From Parelaphostrongylus tenuis (taxonomy: Eukaryota > Nematoda > Chromadorea > Rhabditida > Metastrongylidae): DNA of 64,000 bases. The stretch lies in contig JAHQIW010005586.1 of the NCBI GenBank assembly GCA_019055375.1, forward strand, positions 38,886-102,885, written 5' to 3'. Within the stretch, counting starts at the first letter, position 1. The number at the start of each line of letters is the position of its first letter. Of the stretch, positions 41,164 through 52,766 are shown piece by piece. Under the pieces are notes generated by a model. It saw nothing but the letters and a program-made list of their open reading frames with translations, was not told where the DNA came from and made no database searches. The position numbers were made by a program, and so were the translations under genes.

Positions 41164-44100
41164 ATGAATGAGCAGATGTGGTTCTTCTGTCTTCTCACAG
41201 TTGCTGTTAGTGTACGTTCTACGCCAACGCCATACGATGGCATACCAGTTGAATGTGCAGCTTGTCAGCTGGTTTCCATTGCTATGACTAAGGCAACTAA
41301 CCAAAGTGAAGGTAAAAGCTGTATTTGGGTGATCAAAATGATTAGCTCCTTCCTACTGCCTATTTTCGTTCTTCGCATCATGATGAGATGTGAAGTGCGC
41401 CCACAAAAATGCTGAGATACGAAAAAGCTGGTAACCTCATCTGGACTTCAAACCCTTTATTAGACTTTTCGGGGGCTCACGTGCTATACACTGCACCATC
41501 AAGGCCTTTGATCTGTCTTTCCTCAAGTCATCTTTTAACTTCCGCTGATTTCGGCAATCAGCCGCTCATAGAATTAATCAAAGAAAGACGAATTGTCAGA
41601 TCAGATCATTTAATCAATCCCATCGGCATCCACGTGGTTTCGAGCTTTGCTGGTATCTCAGTATCCTCGTGATCAGCACAGTATTCACATTTGAGATTAA
41701 TGAATCGTAAGGAATCAATGAAGAAGAAGCTTTTCTTGAAAACTATTGTTGCTACTATATTTGCTTTCGACTTCTATGAAATGTTGTCAATTTTTTATTG
41801 CCAATATTAGTACTATCAAAAGTGGATACTCTTCACTAAAAAATAGCAATATACCTGTTATGATTAGTGAATGTTGTTTGTCATTATTTACACACCAACG
41901 GCCATGTCAGCCTCTTCAGAACAGAATTTATGCTTTTCTACATGGCGAGAATCCTTTGAGATACGATTATAGCTCGTAAAATCATTAAGAACAACTAAGA
42001 TATTATAGAAATACTCGACGATGAAATCCTTGGTATCTCGAGTAAGGAAGCTCGATAACTTGTAGAAAGTAAATTAGTTTTGAGTGCACTCATCGACTAC
42101 CAATTGTTTCTCGACTCTTATGGAATTCCTACTCAGCACTTTGCTATTTATGCCTTGCCACTTCCTTATCAGAAAAAAGTATTATTGACTGCTTATCACC
42201 AACGTCGACAGCTATCAATACAGAAATTGATAGGTTCTAGGAAAATTTTGACGATCACGTCTCTAACAATGATCTTCTCCAGCTGAAAAACACGAATGAA
42301 GAATAAGAAATTTCGCATCAGGACACTGCACGTGAGATAGAGATTGTTATGTAGAACTACTCGATCTTAGCCTATTGCCCCACCTAATCTGTTTGCTGCC
42401 GGCGATGCATCCTGTAAAAGTTGGTTGTAATACCTGAAACATAGCTCAGCACCATTTCAAGAAACGACTTCATCAAACCTTAGCAACAGCAATCAGTCAG
42501 TATCCCTTTATATTGTTGGACTGGCACGAGGTTGGTATTTTATTATAAAATCATCTGAGTGGTGCTTGATTTTATTGGGTTCGAGTCGATGCAATAACCA
42601 ACACCGACAACCCAACGATGGCTTCCTGTTGATCATTCACACGGGATAATCCGGCTCTGAAGAAGACAAAGACATAGAGAAGTTGACTGAATAAATCCTT
42701 TTTTTTGTCACCATGTATTAGCTCAATGATATAGAAAATTATTGATTAATGTTGCCGAGGTTGAGTAAAAGTCGGATCCAAGGTGATCCTTCTTTGATCT
42801 TCGGTTTTCTGATAACATTATTTTTTTTGAGCAGTACTAAAGAGGAGCAGAAAGGCTACATTGAGAACAACGAAGCTGGAAAGACTGAATCATGGATTGA
42901 ATGTAAGAAAAAAATCAGTTTCAAGAAAAACACCTAATGTAAAAGAGTTCAAATAATCATGGATGGATCAGGAGGGTAGAAGAGTGAACGACTGGTGTAC
43001 AAAAAGGGCATCATAGTGGAACCTTGGAGATTCCAAACGACCTCACAGGGGACCATCAAGACCATGGGCCGATCTGTTCGAAGTGTTTGCCAATCATATT
43101 CCCAGCTGGACTTGACTTTCAGACCGGCAAACCACAGCTGAAGCCACAGGCTAATGCGACCGCCTTCATGGTTGATTGCTTCAATTTGCTTACTACTAGT
43201 AATATGTGCTATTTATTAATATCTGTCGTTTCAAACTGTCTATTTACCTGTCATAATCACTGGGCTCGTGTAGTGCAATGGTGGAAAAGTGGAAGAGTAA
43301 TACTGCTTGCTGAATCTTGCTCTTCACACAAACAAACCCTCCATTTCTGTGCGATCAAACCTTTGGTAACAAATTTGTTGAAAGGGTGAAACTCTGACAT
43401 AAAAGACGATTAAATCGCCGCAAGTCGGCTTATCGGAAAGGCAAGCAGCCAATCACCTTTGCCATGCGGTGAATGGATTACAATGTGTACAAAGTAGTAA
43501 GAATAGATCGTCATTCAATAGATTGTCTATGTTGAAGAAGGCTGCGTCAATAGTGTGCCAAGTCTTAATCTCATTTTTCTAGGTAGCAGTAATGGTGTTA
43601 ATTCTCCGATGGAATTCTGCGCTAAGCTATCATATTGTCAAACGACGCTCACTCATTGTGACGTAAGTTTTTTAAATTTAATGATACAAATCGATTAGAC
43701 GGCGACAATGAGAAGCCTCTCCCATTCGCTGGGCAGAAACTTTTCATAGGAGTGTTAACAATTACTCGGAAGCATGAATGTCTCTGTAGAGCCCTCGTCG
43801 CTGGTTTCCTAAAACACCCTTTTATTACGCTGTAAGATACAAGATAAGACCATCTCTCTCACGACGACGTACTCTTCTATCCTATCCCGCTTATATTTCA
43901 CTGGACAAAACTCCTTCCTTAGAGTTTCTTCCTCAGCACTCATTTTAAGCACAAGCTTCGGAGAACTCAAAAGTGTGTTTGCTTTTTCAAAGAGCTCTTT
44001 TGATATTGATGACTTCTTTCTCTTTTGTTACTTTCTCTTTTGAGTCTTTTGAATTCTACTTTAAATCTCGCCGGACAAAGCTCTTTCGCTAGATTATTAG

Positions 44101-45629
44101 CAATCATCCAATAGCGTAATGTTTCCTGATTCTACCGATCTGCTTATTTTCTGAAAATATGGCTCAGCAGGGAAAATAAGCTCGAGTTTTACAATTTTGG
44201 TAAGGTTGTTTACAAGTTATCCCACAGGGCGGAAGCCGTAGGATACTACAAAAGTTTCTCTACTATTGATTTGCTCATCGGCTTGCAGCAACTCATACGC
44301 GTGATAAAAATGAAGGAGCAAGACGGATGCGAAATATGATTTTTGATCTGAATACTACAGCGATATAAGAGGGTCTTATCGAAAATGAGCGACGAGGCGC
44401 TGTAGCCAGAAATCTAAGCTTTCAATGAACCTAACACTCTTGGAAGTTTCTGTCCAACGAATGAGATCGGTGTTGAGTTTTTGCATCTGTCGCCCTCTAA
44501 CCGATTTGTACCAACTTGATTTCTAAATGCCATTTATGAGAACTGATTTGACTGTCTGGTTTTTGCTTTGATCCAGCAACAAATCAGAAAAGCAGCTATA
44601 TGTTCCTCAAAACACTATAACTATTCTGCCTCAATGATTCTGAGTCCTAGCGCAGCACTATACTCACTTCAATGACATATGCGCAGACGCATAAATTCCG
44701 CAGAAACTGCTCAGTATCAAAAACATTTTACTGCTTTATTTGTATTTGCTGCCTTTTTTCCATGACAGTGTGGGTTTCCATGACCTGTAACACCTTCTCT
44801 TGAATGGTACTCTGAATGAAAATGCATGTTCTTCTGTGAAGAACCTTCTAAATTCATGTGGAACGCTTTGACAATAAATGTGAAGTACGATCACAGGCGG
44901 GCCGACACGCGAGCAAATCGTAAAGGCTAAGGTAGACATTAAACTTGCAATTACCATTTTCAATACTCATGTGCTACCGACTGTCCCATCAATGCCCTGG
45001 ATATGCCTTTATTTGGGCTGTCCATAATATTTTCTATATGAGTGAAAAATCTGCAGGTGAAAAAAATGAGAAGAAAGGGCTGGGTTAGGTTACTTGTAAA
45101 GATGCCGCGTAGTGATGTGCTCATGGTTGACACGTCGTCACTGTGAGCTTATGGCTGGTATACTAGTTATCTTCTCATTCTGATCATTTATCTTTATACT
45201 AAAATAGATGACTCCACTAGACTTTTGTTCAATGAACAAAAGAGAACTATCAATTACAGATCGTAAAATCATTAACATCGGCTCATTCCACCAATATCAC
45301 TTCTGGGATGCTACCTAAAGCAAAACAACTACATTCACATCTTCAGAAGCTTCTAGAGCATTGTGAAAGAGGTAATCATTTACAAAGTGAGCGGTCTTAT
45401 TAATTTTTCATTAACTGATCAGCACATTACGTATTCAGAATGCAAATCAGGTAGGGCATAAGCACCGTTGAAGCCTTTGGTATCGCACGTTCTGGAGGAA
45501 ACTCTTCTCTGGTATCACAAACAACGTTAAATGGGTGGTCTATGCTCGTTTTTAACACCCAAATAGCCTTGTTTTTGATCTTTTTAACCTCTCCCACTAG
45601 ATCCTCAGTAAAAGGTTCACCTTCTTGTG

Positions 45630-45680
<51 letters not shown>

Positions 45681-48363
45681 ATGAGTACATTTCATTATCA
45701 CTACCCTTTCACACACGCACTTGAATGGCCGTTCAATTTCAGTGGGTTTTCGTGGATCTATATCTTGCTTTTCTTTTTTAAAAAGCGAATATCGTAGTGC
45801 TAGCAATGCCGATCATGACGTAGACGCCCCGGATCACTCAGGCTGATTACGCTCGCTCGGTTTACCGAGTCTTTCGTTCCTACGGCTTCGGAATATTGCT
45901 GCCAAGTTTGACTGGAAAATATTTGCAGTCTCCGAATAATTGTGAACGCTTTGGTAGGATCAACTGGTCGGGATATTAAGGTGAACCGACACGACCTTCA
46001 TTCAGTGAGAATACTCACGATGACGAGAAAACCTTGAGCATCAGCTAAACCGCACACAACAAATTAGAATACCTTCATTGGTGGTAGAAGCAAGGCAACG
46101 TCTCAAATCGCGAAAAGTGCTGCGATTAGAACAAGGGACAAATCTCATGTCGAATCGTGCAAGAAAAAACAGAACTGAACGGGCAGATTGCTAGCTCTCC
46201 TGGAACTGGTTATACTTACTAGTAGTTTCACTCAATAGAATCTCTTAGATTAGACGATTATCTTATTGATTAGATATTAAGATTTCTGTACAGCAAGCAA
46301 GTTAATTTCCGCCATTCCTAAATACTAATTCTTGTTACAAAGTGTAGAAAGTAGTTTTTTCGATTCACGACATCGTATTACTCGGGAATCAATCACAGAA
46401 TATTGTCAATAGATTGAACAATTATTACTGCAGTTTGCAAGTTATCCCTCACTACATGTTCACTGAAAAATCGTATAGTTCTGAGGTCATTAGTTTGACC
46501 ATAAATGGTCGCCTGCTTTGCGGAAATTCTACCTTCCTTATTTGCTTGAGAAACTCACTTTTCCACGGATTAAATCGTGACAAACTGCTTTAGTCGCTGA
46601 CCACGCTGAACACCCAAGGGTTCTTGCCCTTTTCTATCTCATCAACCATTTTTTCAAAGAAAAAGTGGATTGATTCATCAGGACAGTTGCAAAACATATC
46701 TAAAACCGATCAGAAAGAGGGGCCATTTGAGTGCGCCCGTATAATGAGTTAGTCACAATAATTTTTCGTTCAGAACCTCTGGCAGAAGTTCTTGCCGATA
46801 AGCCCGGACCGGCACTATGCACCATCTGCATCCTTGTCTATGATTTCTTCAAGTTTCTGAACGATGGTGATTATATTCATTCAAAACATATTGTTACGGT
46901 TTTACTTTAACTTATAGGCAACAACACTCTTTTAATAAGAAATGATGATGAAGCAAGCCGAATATTTTGGAAACTTTTTGGCACGAAGAGCTTTTTTCTA
47001 AAAGTGTGAAATGCCTTCTTGATGTCAACAATGTTATTTTGACGGTGAAAATTACTACTTTGTGCAAGTTGAGGGTATCAATGAGAATTGTCATATCAGT
47101 TATGTTATAGAAATTCTAAACAACCATAATTTCTCATCCCTATACTATGAGAATTTGTTCTTTCCAGATATTCCTAAAATGCCGTTCATCAAACGCATAC
47201 CGACGACAGTTGCAGCAGTCTGCTTCCTTATAACTTTCAAAGAACACATAGATCCACCAGTGGTAAGTATCTTTGAAAATCGTATAATGGCCTTGTACAA
47301 GAAATTCTCTGTGTTTGATAAGCACACAGCAGATGTACTGCCGTGAGAACTGAGAGACAGAAGGTAGAGTTGAGATGTTAGAGACAGTGTGGTCCTAAAT
47401 CACTAGATCCCTGGGCACCTTCCCAGTCTTCGTATGTGCGTACGTCTCGGTGTTTGTATAAGCGTGATTGCTAGTTTGATGATACTTGAATCATTCTTCC
47501 ATATCCTCTCTTGATGAACTGCTACCGGACATATCTTACTCACCTACTTGGATACTTGGTCGACTCGTCTTCAGTGATAACGCCAGCGTCCAGCACAAGC
47601 AAAACTGACTGCTCAAGTTGTATTGTTCCCTGTAGTTCCGATTTTTTCTCTTGCGACGCAATAATACAGCCATATTGAAAAACAAAGTGCATCATTGGAA
47701 TCTTTGAGATTTGAGTTATTAGATGATAGTTGAACGTGAAAAAACATAAGACGCTTTATCTCAAGGCATCGAAGAAAGGCGCGGATAAAAGTAATAATCC
47801 AGTTTGCGAAAACTAATCTTCTTTTCCTTTTCAAAACAACCATTTTTGGAATCCTTTAGATTTAATCTATCGAATGGCTGTCAGTAACGGAAAGTACCAA
47901 AAAATATGTATATTACAGAAGATTGCCGGGATTAATATGCCGTCGGTCCGGTAATTTGGAATTTTTGAAGCTTTCTTTTGGTTTAACGTAGCCACGGACA
48001 GTCATCAAAGCTTGACGCCTTGACCGAGTTTCTGGTTATTAACGTTGAACATTTCAAAGACTCCTTTCGTAAACTTCCCGTATATCTTATTTCAACGCCG
48101 AGCAACACCCATTCTTCGTCAAAATGACACGGTTAGCTTTTGAGCAGATGGTAATAAAATTTACATAGTGGTATCATTGCAATCTTCATTGATGAAGACA
48201 TGTGCTAACCTATTATTTTCAGTGTCAAGCACTTCTAAACACTGGTGCGATGCCTGCGCTTCTTCAAGCTATTGCCGATTCCATGGGATCATTTTATGAT
48301 TTGATCGCTGTTCAAACGATGGGATGCCCTTCATACGAGACTCTGTTCGCAATTTGCTCATAA
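41164..48363 (+). CDS. secreted saposin-like protein, 12 cysteines
   Basis: Six exons join in phase: 41164-41311, 43583-43662, 45347-45371 (25 nt), 46774-46866, 47168-47262 and 48223-48363, giving 193 aa. Residues 1-19 are a signal peptide (MNEQMWFFCLLTVAVSVRS). The mature part has 12 cysteines in two sets of six, each opening with CxxC: 31, 34, 62, 68, 75, 82 and 100, 103, 134, 148, 182, 192. The second set has the hydrophobic helix CTICILVYDFFKF and amphipathic stretch PALLQAIADSMGSFYDLIAV expected of a saposin B fold; the first is compressed. Such proteins bind or permeabilise lipid membranes; the substrate here is unknown. The micro-exon and exon 5 are supported by phase and splice sites, and exons 4, 5 and 6 also by the duplicate at 52,767-54,483. 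Family assignment is less sure than the gene model. Convergent with GAR1 fragments downstream. Introns are long and repeat-filled. Confidence 0.6.
43720..44480. repeat. foldback element, family D
   Basis: Left end CATTCGCTGGGCAGAAACTTTTCATAGGAGTGTTAACAATT and right end ATCTAAGCTTTCAATGAACC..AACACTCTTGGAAG..TCCAACGAATGAG are inverted copies. In intron 2 of the saposin-like gene. Confidence 0.6.
45629..45682. repeat. (TA)n microsatellite
   Basis: About 54 bases of alternating T and A with one interruption. Accounts for the Ile-Tyr repeats of the ORFs over it. Confidence 0.95.
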
Positions 48364-48599
48364 TAACAATTAGAAAAATGTTCATCATTTGCCATAAGAC
48401 TTATAAACAAAGCAAAGTAAGAGATGCGCACGAAGCTGAATTTGAAAAAAAAAACACATTGATGAAACAAGTTATATAGCTTGACAGAAATACAGTCATT
48501 TTCACATTATTAAATCTAACGAAAACAGTCAGAAAAGCTTTAATATTGTAGAAATAAGGAATCATCATATAGCTTAGATTGCTTTATAAAAAAAATAAA

Positions 48600-48890
48600 G
48601 GATGAAACTCTCGGCTTTGATCAATCCCTGAACGATGCGCCATGCATTCGTCTTCATTTTCTAACTTCATTTGAGATGATTGAATGCATATCTGGCTTAT
48701 AATGACTCGCGGTGGCATCCCTCTGTATCGAGTCAAAGCTTCTTATCATACCACACAAGTTTGAAACCTGTTTGGTGCCATTTCACCGACCTCGAAGGGA
48801 TGGATGGCTTGGTGAGCCATGAGAGCGAGATGAACCCTTAACCTCGTGTGCGACGCAGAGCACCTCTAACCACAGCGACAATTGCGTTCT
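48600..48890 (-). repeat. tRNA-derived SINE, family S1
   Basis: Tail TTTGATCAATCCCTGAACG at the left; B-box region with GAACCCTTAACCTCGTG; head CTCTAACCACAGCGACAATTGCG at the right. Lies between the saposin-like gene and the GAR1 relic. Confidence 0.8.
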
Positions 48891-48896
48891 AGCTTG

Positions 48897-49321
48897 ATAA
48901 TCATCATAAAATCTAATCCTTTTGCTGGGTGACCCGTACCTCCACCCTCAGCTGACCGCTTGATGGCACCTGAAAGGATTTTCAAGTTAATATGAGTACT
49001 TTGGTAGCATAATTTCATTAAAACTTGTGAAAAATCACATTTTTGTCATCTGACTGGTATAACAGCTTGTTTAACAACATTTTCCTCTGAAGTAAATTCA
49101 AAAACATGATAAGATTTCTGAAAAACTATGAAGTGTAAAGTGATATGGAAAGTAGCGAACAACTGCGGATTCCAAAGGGCTAAAGAGGAATTGTGATCAC
49201 CTCTATTGTAAGCTCAGTTTTACCTCCACGATCCCCATGTCGTCCACGACAAACACAATCTTCACCATGCCTCACCACGTCCACCTCACCACGTCCGCTA
49301 TGGCTATCTCCAGGCAGAAAC
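48897..49321 (-). pseudogene. decayed 3' fragment of GAR1 (copy A)
   Basis: Two GAR1 exons are recognisable on the minus strand. 49321-49224 reads RFLPGDSHSGRGE and ends HGDRGG between an intact CAG acceptor and GTAAAA donor, matching GAR1 exon 4 ([13 protein letters not shown] ... GGDRGG). 48969-48897 follows TTTCAG and reads GAIKRSAEGGG, matching the last exon ([11 protein letters not shown]), but a frame change removes the KRIKFDDD end and the stop. Glycine/arginine content in exon 4 is eroded (VDVVRHGEDCVC). Exon 5 is absent. It faces the intact saposin-like gene, exactly as intact GAR1 faces the decayed saposin copy. Confidence 0.75.
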
Positions 49322-49499
49322 CTGTAACATGGTATGCCATAAATACAACAAAATTCATATACATGGGTTTTTTACGGATTTCCATTGCTTTGTGACTCTC
49401 TTCACACGTAAGACTTATATATGCATCAAAATCGTACGAGAGGCTATGGGAAGAATTAAATACGGAGAAACATAAAAATCTTCTCTGAAACCTTAGTTA

Positions 49500-49876
49500 C
49501 TTGGTCTTCTCATAAGTTTTGACACGACGGCAGTAAACATAAAACTTTATTGAACACAAGTATTGAAATTGCTCAGCAACACTGCTCAAAGGGAGCCTGA
49601 ACACATTTCTGCCATCTCCCAAGCAATGAATCAATACTGCTTTCTGCAGAATTAATTGAGCTTTCTTTGGTACCAAATTTGTCCATACTTACCGCATCAT
49701 GGCCCCTCAACGAAGCCATGAGAGACCGTCGTCGAAGCAATTGAAAAGGTCCGATGGCAGAACTGTGTTCAGGGTGATGGCGCATACTATAAGAAAGTTG
49801 TTAGGCAGTTTTAACTGCTTGTGGCTATCATTTGGGTTTTCTTGCTCTAGTGCTGAGACTTATGAGAAGACCAAAT
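49500..49876 (-). mobile_element. internally deleted mariner with intact inverted ends
   Basis: TTGGTCTTCTCATAAGT at the left and ACTTATGAGAAGACCAA at the right are inverted ends. The minus strand between them still reads SIDSLLGRWQKCVQA, the C-terminal block of mariner transposases (L-x-x-RWQKCV), followed by a stop. About 377 bp. Confidence 0.8.
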
Positions 49877-50744
49877 AAAAACCACTTGCGCAAAGAAGCA
49901 CGCACCGCTTGCGAAGCAGGTTGTTCATAGCGATTCAACGGCTGTCCCGAAATGGTAAAATCCCATTGATTAGCAATCTATCGTCATCTGTAGGGAAATT
50001 CAGCTTCATCGCGAACATAGCATGTAATCCTGCAGAATCTTGTAACTAGGTAAAAAGTCAAGTGGCATTCTAAATTGTACAATACCATGACATCAGCTTT
50101 GCGGCCAATCAAACTAACAGCAATAACATTTACAGGTCTCAGCATAAAGTTTGCTTAAGAATCACATTGGCTATGGCAAGTAGTAGAATGGCTATGGTCA
50201 AATAGCGCTACACCAGAAGCATTCTTGGTTGTAGTTCTGTTTATCAGTTTAGTCAGAACCATTTCATCTGAAACTTCAGAACGCTCCTGCCGCGATCAGC
50301 AACTTCCATCAAGCTGATCCTTTCTCCTTCCTCCATTTGATATTGTGATTTGAATGACCCCTTATAGATAGGCATTGAATTTACAGCAACTGCCAGTGAT
50401 TTGGAAACAAAAGTGTTAAAGCGCTAATTTGCTTCACTGAGCAAGGTTACATTAAATAATTAGAATGTCTAAAAAGTTAAAATTTTTAAGTTTGACACAC
50501 TGCTCATGCACAGTAGCGTAAGTGCGCTTGCAGAAGTCACTTTCCAATTGAAATAATTTTGCTACGGTTGAAAAGAAAGTTCTGGACCACTTTGATAAGC
50601 ATGAGATAACTTCCATGCATATCATGAGAATATTACATTCCTATATGGAATTTTCCCACTGAAGGCCTAGATATTATTTGTCTTAATTTTCACTTGGTTA
50701 CAAACCTCCGTCATGTCCAACGATACAGTCGAGGTTCATGTTTT

Positions 50745-51310
50745 GTTACGTCATTACTGAAGAAATGGTCTTTTACAGCGAGCTGCAGCCAGTGAAACAA
50801 CGAAGTTGAAGGGGAAGACACAGCAAGCAAAACAGTTGCTGGACGCTGGTTTCAACGCTTCAAGGCCGGAGACCTTGGTCTCGAAAACAAGCCTCGTTCA
50901 GAACGTTCATCAAAGTTGATCAACGAAGGTTTGATTGCTGCTTTGGAATATGGACTGTAGTCGAGTGCTCGCGAATGGGCAAGCGAACTTGATGTTTCTC
51001 ATACAATTGTGCTAATTCATCTCCACCAACTTAACCTGTCCATAAGAAACCATGACAAGATCCGCACGAACTCACCGAAGCATAAGCCGATTTGAATCGT
51101 CTGATGAAGTTGAAGAAGCATGTCAAGAGTTTTTCGATTCAAAGTCGAAGGAATGGTACCTCGATTAGATCCGAAACTTGGCTGACCCGTGGTAGAAAAT
51201 CGTAAGAATTGATGGCCTGTATTTGAATATTTATTACTGTTTTTGTTTGGATTTGAACTAATTTTTAATTTTTTACAAGTGCCCTAGTACCTTCTTCCAA
51301 TCTAATAAAA
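50745..51310 (+). mobile_element. mariner element with large internal deletion
   Basis: The transposase N-terminus is visible as GRWFQRFKAGDLGLENKPRS (about 50,838), then SSKLINEGLIAALE and REWASELDVSHTIV with one stop between, a helix-turn-helix DNA-binding region of the Hsmar/bandit type. The C-terminal end KIVRIDGLY follows within about 200 bases, so the catalytic centre is deleted. Confidence 0.75.
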
Positions 51311-51558
51311 TGATTAAAGAGAGCAAGAAAGCGAAACGCGATGTCGCTGACTCTCTTTCTCCCACATCCCATAAGTGAGAAATAAGATTTCCAAACAACG
51401 TGCTAATCCAATCCTAGAAATATAGAATGTTTTTTCAACAGGATGTCGTGCTGTGTTGAACACATGGTGTCATCTCGTCATATCACTCGTTGTATGAATA
51501 CAGGAAAGTCGCATAAAGTTGTACTAGCGAATATTTCGGCTTTAATAGACCCTTTTAG

Positions 51559-51638
51559 GTGCCATCAAGCGCTCATTTGGGGTGGAAATGGCGAGTCACC
51601 AGAATAAAGAATCAGATTTGATGATGACCATTATGTGA
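51559..51638 (+). pseudogene. third copy of the GAR1 last exon, inverted (copy C)
   Basis: After a CTTTTAG acceptor the + strand reads GAIKRSFG and continues through KESDLMM, matching [11 protein letters not shown] ... KRIKFDDD of GAR1 with a frameshift in the middle. Opposite strand to the real gene. Confidence 0.65.
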
Positions 51639-51834
51639 TCTGGGCTAGATTTGCAATTTTGATATAGATTTGAAGTTTTCTTGTTTGCGTTTATTAATTT
51701 GAACGTTGAAAACTTAATTGTCCTCCAATTCTAGTATATGACCATTTTGATTGTCGTGTTGTTATGTCCATTTCTTGAGCACATGTTCTATCTCATTGTG
51801 GATATAAGTTCGACGGCAAATGATAAACTTATTC

Positions 51835-51986
51835 TCAAGCAATATTCGTAAAACCAATCCCGAATATGGTCTGATAAGAGGGACATCTCATTGTTTGAAT
51901 CCAAGTAAAGTCACAGAAAGATCTTATTGAATTATCAATTTCTTTGACAAGAACAGTATCGCACCCCTGATTAGAAGTGCTCAAAA
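51835..51986 (-). pseudogene. third copy of the saposin-like last exon, inverted (copy C)
   Basis: Minus strand, after TTCGCAG: ...EIDNSIRSFCDFTWIQTMR then CPSYQTIF, aligned with AIADSMGSFYDLIAVQTMG CPSYETLF of the intact gene. Together with 51,559-51,638 it forms the same tail-to-tail junction in reverse. Confidence 0.65.
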
Positions 51987-52766
51987 CTGCGAAATAGCTG
52001 CTTCCGCCAACGAACATTGAAGCTGAACGGCTATGATGGTTCAAATCTTTCTCTCAAAAGTTTATCATGCCACCTTCACAAAGAAGAAGTGCTTCTAGGT
52101 GTTGAAGTGAGATGCACAAAAGATTATTTACAAAAAATGTTATTCAAATAGTTTGACGGCAATACACCGAACCCCGGTAAAGAAACGCCTATGCCCTGGT
52201 AAGGTGGTCGTGGCTACGTTTTGCCAAAAAAGATTTTAGAAAACTATGAGAAATAGAAACGGAGTATGGCGAGGTAGCGATGTCTTCGATAACTTGTGAA
52301 CAATCTTGATGAGACGATAACCACTTTTTGGTCCCCACGAAATGACGGTTGAACTGAATTACGTCATAGAGCTCGTCTGGTTAAAAGTCGAATACCGAAG
52401 TATGACGATAAGACATGGATTGAATGACGCCTTCTTCTATGTCAAAAGTTTAAAACACTTTATGGGACCTAGAAAATCCAAAATACCCAAAACTGCTGAA
52501 GAGAGTTACATATTGATCTGAGATAAACAGTCATTCATATTCGGAATTCACGGCTGACGTAAATGTTTTTATACACCACTCTACATTATTGAGTCATCCA
52601 TAATCTTGTTTGGTACGTGTCCACCACTTTTGAAGTGCCTTAAGGGCCTCATAAAAGGCTCAAAATATGTTGCCAAATTGTGCAATGTATCAGAATTCAA
52701 ATACATCTGCCGCTCGGATGCGATCTAGGCATTAACTAAGTCACAGTAGCAAACTTTGTCGTTCAG
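51987..52766. other. non-coding, nothing recognised
   Basis: Should contain the junction between the inverted copy C and copy B, but no sharp boundary or repeat is visible. Similarity to 46,740-46,773 begins at about 52,735. Confidence 0.4.

Noticed and set aside
43024..43389. 121-codon ORF in intron 1 of the saposin-like gene
   Set aside because: No family motif, mixed composition and no splice-site support; likely chance.
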